A stretch of 64,000 nt of DNA from Umbilicaria muhlenbergii. Lineage: Eukaryota > Ascomycota > Lecanoromycetes > Umbilicariales > Umbilicariaceae. Position 1 is the first letter of the stretch, and every line of letters starts with the position of its first letter. Where the stretch lies: positions 4,534,996-4,598,995 of the forward strand of contig KK106982.1 in NCBI GenBank assembly GCA_000611775.1, in the 5' to 3' direction. Of this stretch, positions 57,448 to 64,000 are shown in pieces. A model generated the notes under the pieces. It worked only from the letters and a program-made list of their open reading frames with translations, did not search any database and had not been told where the DNA came from. The position numbers were made by a program, and so were the translations under genes.

Positions 57448-58288
57448 TTTGGCATGTTGAAGGATTCAGGTGAGAAGGAAGCGGAGTGTCAAGGCAACAA
57501 GGGTGCAAGCACATAAGCAGTCCACGCGCCCTCAGCCCTTTCCACGGAAGATTCCTTGCGGAGCCAACTTACTTCAATCATGGGTATTATGATGTGTGGG
57601 TACTTTCAACGAGACGAACCGTATCATTGGACAAGCTCCCACAGGGGACAGGGGAAGAATGTATAAAGCTGCGACAGGAAATCTAAGGGATGACTACGGA
57701 TGAGACGAAGGGAAGGTCCCTCGTAGCATCGGGCCATGGAAACGGCCATGCTATGCTTTAGGCCTTTCGGGCGGCAACCTGGGCGCTTCAGGGGTGCATC
57801 AAGCCCCAAGCTTTCCCCGCCGGCCTCCGAGTCGAAGATCTCCCGAACAGGGCTGATGCAGGTACAAGACATGCGCGGCAGCCAATCTTGACCTGATTGG
57901 ATTCACGCCTGTGCGGTACCGGAATTCCTTTTACTGGGTATGGGTAATTATCTGATCTACCTAGGCCCCCCGGCCAAACGTGCGCCACGCACGCTTCATG
58001 CTTCACATTTCGCGCCTCCCAATGTCTCTGAGCAACGGACGGATCGAAACAAAACCGGCTCCACAAGCAGCGCACCACCACAGCTTTGTGATCGAGTTTC
58101 TAACGGCAACTAACCCCACTATGCTTGCTCTCTCAAGCACGCCTCTCGTGTGTTAGTCCTGAGACTGTTCGTGCCTGTCATGTCGTTCTTCAGCGCATCA
58201 TCCGGCAAGGGAATTCGGTCCGTAAGCATGGGGATGGACATCACCAGGCGCATACAACGCCGAGCCGGAACGTTATGGAAGCTGCTGC
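57448..58288. other. Intergenic region UAA transporter - PP2A B subunit
   Basis: 841 bases holding the transporter promoter and the PP2A-B 3' end. Frames on both strands are short and unrecognised. Confidence 0.45.
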
Positions 58289-60194
58289 TTACAGTGCCGA
58301 GAAGACGAAGAGCTGCATTCCAGGTCAGGCCTGCGTTTGCAGCTGGGTAGATGGGGAGATACATACATTGTTCGTAGCCGCGATTGCAATACTGTCCTCG
58401 AACGGGTGCCAGCTCATGTGCAAGATCTTCTTGTTGAAGTCGATCTGGTCTGCATCCGTCTCTTTCCTCATCCTTCCTCCTTGTCCTCCAGCGCCAGCGG
58501 CAGGGCTGCCCGCTCTCGAATTTCCTTTCTTGCTCGTGGGGCCATTCGTCGGGCTCGTTGACGAGTTGATGGGCGTTGGGACGCCAACCTTCTTAGCTTT
58601 GAATGCCGATTTGTCGGCTTGCAGCACTACTTCCATCTCCTTGTCCGGGTCCGAGGGGTAGATCATGAAGTTGTTGTTGTAACTTCCAGTCATTACATTT
58701 TTAGCGTCACCGGAGAAAACCACTTCGAATTTATCGAATATACTATCATTCTCATAGGTGTCGCACAATCGTGGCCGTAGATGTTCGTGGATTGGTATCG
58801 TTTTCACGGGGGTACGTTCCATGTTGACGTCCCAGATCTTCACCGTAAGGTAGTCGCGCGAAAGTATATATCTACCATCATGAGAGAAGCGTACGTCAGA
58901 GATGGAGGAGATGATTTCCGAGAAGAAGGAGCGGGATGAAGGATCTTCTTCCTGCTCGAATTCTGTGCCAGTATGTCAGCCTCTATGCCAAGTATATCAC
59001 ATCGATAGCCTACGTTTCGCATGTTGGTCGCAAAGAGCACTCTCCCTCATGTCAGCCAATTTAATTGTGCCTTTCGAACTTGCGTACATGAACCAGTTGC
59101 AACTTTGCGGGTGGAACTCGGCGGCAGTAATAACCTCGGTCAATTCTTCCATGTTCGCGGGCTTTATGTCGACAATGTTGAAGCTTTGGTCTTGGATGTT
59201 TAGGTTCCATAAGTTTATCCGTAGGTCGTCGCTGCTGATGAATGTCTCTCCGTCGCTGTTGACGGATATGCTATTGATGTGGTAAGCATGAGCGTTGGCG
59301 TATGTGCGGCGAGGGACCGCGGCAACGACAGTATCATGATGGGTAAGGCGTGGAAGCTTCAGGGATGAAGCATCGCGGAACGAGGGGGTGGGATTCGGTC
59401 GAGGAGCGCCGCCACCACCGCCAACGGCGCCACCAGGTGTCAGGTCATGAGACAAGTTGTTCTCTGCAACCACCTTCAACGACTTCTCAAAGACCTTCCA
59501 TAACTTGATAGTCTTGTCATTTGTCGAGAGCAAGTAGTGGGATGCGTTCTGCCTCCGACACCATTTGATCTTGTTGATCTTCTCTTCAATCTCGAGAGAC
59601 TTCAGGTAGTCAAATTCAGGTTCGTGGGACTGGAACTCGGTATGGAACTTATATTCGCAAGTCTTCTTCTGCTTTGTGTCAGCACGGCCGGCTTTTACAG
59701 CGCCAAGCGTGCTATGGCGCCTCTTTGCCCTACAGATGGGCCACTTACAGTCTCATTCCTTTCGAAAAGGACCACTCTCCCTCCCTTATCCCCCGTCGCC
59801 AAGTAGTTGCCAGTATGGTCGAATTCTACCGTCGAGATGATGTCCGCTGTCCCAAGCAGTGGCATGTCAGCATGGGCCAAACTTCTACAAAAGCGCGTGC
59901 GAAAAGGTCCACAGTACGGACCTTCTGTAATATCTTCAACATCTCCCTTGTCGCCAAAGCACCTAGAATAACCGTTCAGCCAGTACTCCCTCACCACGCC
60001 CGAATCCTCTCCTCCAACACTGTTGCCGGACAACATCATTGTAAGGATCCAGGGAAGTGGTGAAAGTATGCTCCCAAGCTCTGCCCAAGGCTCGCCTTTT
60101 GTGCAAGTATCCATGTCACTCTCCCATACACACGAAAAATGCAGACTCACTGTGTAAACTTCCACGTCGGAGAGTTGGGCTCTCCGTCCACCAT
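58289..60194 (-). CDS. cdc55: Protein phosphatase 2A regulatory B subunit (Cdc55), six exons
   Basis: WD40 subunit that directs PP2A to substrates in mitosis, septation and polarity. Exons 60194-60151, 59962-59922, 59846-59749, 59668-59014, 58962-58367 and 58312-58289 give 485 residues. The start [15 protein letters not shown] is followed after a 188-base intron by [13 protein letters not shown], as in relatives. Hallmarks are [72 protein letters not shown] and the ending NNLFVFSAL, carried by a 24-base last exon. Two inserts between WD repeats are longer than in yeast: a Gly/Pro stretch near residue 170 and a Ser/Gly stretch near 430. Confidence 0.95.
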
Positions 60195-61143
60195 CTTCTC
60201 AGACCCTCCACGACAGCTGAGTGAACCTCACAGCGGGCTTTTGATGTAACACGTTTCCTCTCAATAGCCAAAACTCGCTGAATGGGTGCGTGTGGAGTTC
60301 TGTGAAAGGTGCTGTCTGTTTGCCTCGCCAGCGTCAAGTCGTGGTCCAGGCGTGGTGACAGGATGGATGGAGAGCGTGATCTCGATGCAGGGAGGCGGTG
60401 CTAGTATGTGCGTTCGATGTCTCTTGCCGACGATTGTAGTGGTCTCGCGAAATGGAAGAAGGGATTGACACAAAGGGGAGCGATGTAAGATGGGTCCGTC
60501 GGAGGTACAAGGTACAAACGAAGGTGTGTCTATTGTGTTGTATGTAAGGTAGCACGGATTGGTGGGGGGTCGAGGCTCCAGGGAGCTTCAGCGTTCAAGC
60601 TTGTAAGCGGTCATGCCTATGCCTCTTCAGCCTGGCCCGGTGTGGGTTCACGGCGGATCGCTAAAGCCGGCCAGCTTTCGTCATTGCGTCAGAGATCATT
60701 GGCCGACACAACCTCGACAACTTCCCTACACAATTGCATTGTTTTGGTTCTCCCTTTAATTCATATGAGTCTTCTCTTGAGGTTTAATACGATGATTCCC
60801 ACGGCCTTTGTCTCTTCTCTCATTGCATCAGCGATTAGGGTCCTGCATCCAAGCACAGGCTTTTCTGTCAACTCAATACGCTAGGCTGGAAGAGAAATAT
60901 ATCGCCCATATCTCTCCCTGCAAGAGCCCTTTTGATTGCAGTTCAAATTCCTTCGCTATCAGGTCGAGCAGTACTCAAGTCTGCTAGACGGTTGACCTTT
61001 CACTCCTCGTACATAGACGACTCTTACGCACTCGGACAAGAGCCAAAAAACTCTTTCTCATACTCTGTGTTTATCTGCGGTTAAACTGCAAGGCCTACTG
61101 TTAATTCCTTAATGTCAAAATACTGGTCCTTTTGATATCTGTC
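60195..61143. other. Divergent promoter region PP2A-B / orphan
   Basis: 949 bases between divergent start codons, with C/T-rich stretches near 61020-61140 as a leader for the orphan. No gene-like frame is seen. Confidence 0.45.
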
Positions 61144-63083
61144 ATGGATCAAGGCAATCAAAACGGGCGTCCTTCGGATCATGACCACGGTAGCCGAGGC
61201 AAGGAAAAAGCCCCAGCATCGATGGCAGCACGCATTGGTGTATCGGCTTCAGGACTGCTTCGCGAAAGTCTTTTACAATCGAGTGGAAGTACTTTGGCAT
61301 CCACTCTGGCATCCTCCACAGCAAGCAAAGCGGAATCGTCTCCCAGCGCCTCCGGTTCGTCGGATTCGGCTCTGCCATTTCGCTCTAGGGGGCCAAATGG
61401 CCTGTTAAGTGGCGGAAAATCCAATGGCGTGGGTCAGTCTACAAAACAAGGGTCATTCCGATCAGGACCATGGAACAACAGCAACCTCGCATTGCCTAAC
61501 CAACAAGATATGGATGGGTTCCTATCAGCTTCCAATTCGCAGTTGCCTGTCACAGATGACCAGCTCGCGTTTCAAAATGGAGTCGCGTGGTCAACCAAGG
61601 AATATTCGAAGTTTCTGGACCAACCAGCAATACCGTTAACTCGGAATGGGGTTGGGACTTTGAATAGACTTGCTGGCGGTGATGGCGATGCTGTGGTGGC
61701 TCTGCTTTCAGACCCCAATTTCTCCTCTGACGATGCACCTACCAACACCTTCTCCACAAGTAATGAAAACAACTCGGCGGCAGATCTTTTCACGGATACG
61801 CAATTTGGGGTTCAGGATGTGCAAAGATATAAATCACAACTACCGGTCCCGCCAACACACGGTGTCCCGTCTCCTACTAATCCATTAAATCTAACACCGG
61901 ACTTCGCATCGTGTAGAACAAATGGTGTAGACGGTGCCACTTTATCTTTGTCTACTATGACACAGAGTGGTGAAGAGAACTACATGAACCATGCTACTCA
62001 AACACAGTCAACTCCGGATTATCTTGAACCCTGGATGGAAGTCTTGACGAAATATCAAGATGATGTATGGGGAGATATGCTTCCGTTGGTACAGCAGGCT
62101 CGAGAAGAAATTAAAGAAGCTAGAAGTGGAGCTGAGGGTGCCTTATGTGATCATCCAGCTGTAAAGCGTCTTCGAATGATTCTTGGGCATTTGGACTCTT
62201 CAGGTATGGCCTCGAAGACTTACAACGACATCGGGCAAAACCTTTACCTGGGAGACGGTATGCTCACTGGCAGCCTCAATAGCCAATCTCAACCGAACAT
62301 AATGACTAGAGCTGGCGAGCAGTCGTCGAGCACCGAGAGTGTGATGCAGGATCATGTTGGTGTGGAACTGCAACAAAATTTAACGAACCAGGTGGACAGC
62401 CAGACCACTTGTCTTCATGAAATTCAACAATCCAATCCGGTTTTTCGGGGCAGAGGAACGCAAATCGACAAGGCGAGAGCCGAAAGACGTGCTCTTGTGG
62501 AATTTGACAAAACCGCAGCAATCCGTAGGGCACAAGACAGGCTACACAACACCTTCAAGACAGAGCAAAGAACCCCGCAAAATACTCCACCTGTTCCTGA
62601 GCATCCTGAGGATCCAGTCTCAGACCTTGAGGAGGAAGACCATTTCGTCTGGTACCATCGAGTCGACCTGTGCATGAGTTGGGCTGAGGTCAAGCAGGCC
62701 TACGACAATCACTTCCCCGAACGGGATCAAGAAGATTTTCGAAACAGTCAGTGGAATTATTATCGCTGTCTGGATGCTTGTGGTCACACTGAAACCAAGC
62801 AAAATGAGCAAGCGGTTTTCCCCCAAGAAGAATATGGGATGCGGGCTAGAACGGGGCTTTGGTATCCCTGGATGAGAGGTCACTGGTTGTAAGTAAGTGC
62901 CCATGCAGAATTCCCACCTACGAATGCTGACCCTTTGATAGGAATTCTTTGGAGGAGCTCCAAAGTCAGAAGACAGCGATAGAAGAAGAAACTCCAGCAA
63001 GAGGTTACCCTACATATCACCGTCATAATCTGCTTTGGGGTCATCGAAGAGCAAGACCAAATTCTTCCCAGACAGCCCAGTAA
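61144..63083 (+). CDS. Conserved-type fungal protein of unknown function (628 residues)
   Basis: Exons 61144-62888 and 62942-63083, joined by a GTAAGT intron after RGHW. The N-terminus (SMAARIGVSASGLLRESLLQ) looks like a short amphipathic helix. The middle has a helical block PWMEVLTKYQDDVWGDMLPL then HPAVKRLRMILGHLDS, which resembles a block seen in uncharacterised ascomycete proteins. The C-terminal block HFVWYHRVDLCMSWAEVKQA, YDNHFPERDQEDFRNSQWNY and YRCLD resembles the fungal Myb-like or winged-helix pattern (W-x-EV, FP-R, Q-x-x-YYR). Between them the chain is Ser/Asn/Gln-rich. The start is the ATG; an upstream TTG is in frame. No function is assigned. Confidence 0.75.
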
Positions 63084-63400
63084 TGACAATGCTTGAACCA
63101 AAGCAAGGCCAGTCCAGTTAGAACAAACTTAGACCGTCACCCCTATAGCAACGCACAAAGGCCGCGGGTTCTAATTTCAGCATGCTACTTCGTCATCTTC
63201 GACTATCGGAAGGACAAACACTCAGGAGGAAAATCCAACCAACGTGACTGGCTGTTACAAAGCGACACAGAGTCATCAGTGGGGTTTCGAGAATATTATC
63301 GATAGAGCAAATCTGCTCGCTACAATCCGAAAGCACAATCCCACTTGTCACTTTCTCAGTTTCGATTGAAGCATCGCAAGGCTTCAAGACCTTTCGATAA
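63084..63400. other. Convergent 3' region
   Basis: 317 bases between the orphan gene and the terminal minus-strand ORF. Nothing is seen. Confidence 0.45.
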
Positions 63401-63766
63401 CTACGCAATAGTTCCCATACCAATATGATTTCCACCATCATAAATAGCAAACGACGCCGCCGACCAGATCTGATGTTCATTCATGAAGTCTTCCAGAGCA
63501 TTCAACGCGGCTCCGATCACCCCCCAGCTAATTTGATGATTATTGGAATTGACACAAATAATCTCCAACCCAGTCACACTGTCGTGCCGATGAAAAACTC
63601 CACCCGGTATCAAACCGTCCCCGCTGGAGTGAAGGTGTGCCACAATTGAGTTGTACGACGCAAGGAGCATCTCATGGATCGCCACCCCAGGGCGTGTTGT
63701 GGACATAAGGATGAGGATAAGGTACGTTGAGGTACCGGGGGCGCACCAGCCAATGGAATGGCTCAT
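63401..63766 (-). CDS. Small protein, perhaps of a fungal secreted-type family; 5' end uncertain
   Basis: A 121-codon frame; an internal ATG at 63706 gives 101 residues. The pattern NSNNHQISWGVIGAALNALE, DFM, then SFAIYDGGNHIGMGTI resembles small ascomycete proteins of unknown function that often carry a signal peptide from an upstream exon. No clear signal peptide is seen here, though the window ends 234 bases upstream and a first exon could lie there. Function is unknown. Confidence 0.45.
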   Translation of the reverse strand: MSHSIGWCAPGTSTYLILILMSTTRPGVAIHEMLLASYNSIVAHLHSSGDGLIPGGVFHRHDSVTGLEIICVNSNNHQISWGVIGAALNALEDFMNEHQIWSAASFAIYDGGNHIGMGTIA

Positions 63767-64000
63767 GGTACGGCGCCGAGAATCGAGTTTGATGGCATTG
63801 AGGTCCCGTGGGTTTAAGTGGCTGGGGTTTGTAAGGCCTCAAGTCAGCCGGTGGGCTTACTCAAGCTTCCATCAGGAACGCTACACTTACGTCCCAGCAA
63901 CAGTGGATGGAGCGTTGGCGCAGAACAGACTCCGGCGTGCTATCGATGGCTCAGGGACTGGACTGCATACGCTGACTGAGAAGAGTTGAATCAAGGTAAT
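63767..64000. other. Window end, unassigned
   Basis: 234 bases. Minus-strand frames are open in short stretches and may hold the 5' part of the gene at 63401-63766, but no exon could be fixed. Confidence 0.35.

Noticed and set aside
59695-60165. 156-codon minus-strand frame as the N-terminus of PP2A-B
   Set aside because: It reads through introns 1-3; only splicing gives [21 protein letters not shown] as in relatives.
1-64000. CRISPR array, operon or biosynthetic cluster
   Set aside because: Genes are single, intron-bearing and functionally unrelated; there are no regularly spaced direct repeats with unique spacers and no synthase or synthetase genes.

Overview
This window is nuclear DNA of a filamentous ascomycete (Pezizomycotina). 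I count 23 protein-coding genes that I can assemble exon by exon, plus three weak candidates, in 64 kb. The evidence for the organism is the many short introns (about 45-70 nt, GT..AG, with CTRAY-like branch sites), compact intergenic stretches of 0.3-1.9 kb, and filamentous-fungal families: an Abp1 with two SH3 domains, Ser/Thr-rich GPI-anchored wall proteins, the complex I NUO17.8 subunit and a She3-like coiled-coil protein. A dothideomycete is possible but is only an impression. I saw no tRNA, rRNA, CRISPR array, intact transposon or biosynthetic gene cluster.

Layout, left to right: Rpc25 of RNA polymerase III (+), ribosomal protein eL42 (+), an NTF2-like protein with a motif-repeat tail (-), a Kre9/Knh1-like GPI protein (-), a PEBP protein (-), fission dynamin Dnm1 (+), actin-binding Abp1 (-), a very large F-box and zinc-finger protein (+), AMP deaminase (+), checkpoint loader Rad17 (+), a 12-bp minisatellite, a 1089-residue KH-like protein of unknown role (-), a degenerate ~98-bp tandem repeat, a She3-like coiled-coil protein (-), Nop12 (-), a Dep1/Sds3 subunit of the Rpd3L deacetylase (+), a second Kre9/Knh1-like GPI protein (+), cytochrome oxidase assembly factor COA3 (-), symplekin/Pta1 (+), a Lys-rich nuclear-type orphan (+), Sil1 (-), complex I NUO17.8 (+), an inverted-repeat cluster, a UDP-GlcNAc-type UAA transporter (-), the PP2A B subunit Cdc55 (-), an orphan with two conserved-looking blocks (+), and a small terminal ORF (-).

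The genes do not form one pathway. They are a housekeeping sample: transcription and RNA processing (Rpc25, Pta1, Nop12, Dep1), translation (eL42), mitochondrial biogenesis (Dnm1, COA3, NUO17.8), secretion and wall (Sil1, UAA transporter, two GPI proteins), actin and polarity (Abp1, She3-like), and genome or cell-cycle signalling (Rad17, PP2A-B). Several pairs are divergent and share short intergenic promoters (PEBP/Dnm1, Abp1/F-box, Nop12/Dep1, COA3/Pta1, Sil1/NUO17.8, PP2A-B/orphan).

The least explained items are the F-box protein with C2C2, two C2H2-like and RS-like segments, the KH-like protein, the NTF2-like protein with repeated aromatic-acidic motifs, and two non-coding repeat structures at about 34.5 kb and 55.1 kb. 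All exon boundaries come from reading splice sites, frame and family resemblance by eye; none was tested against RNA or a database.
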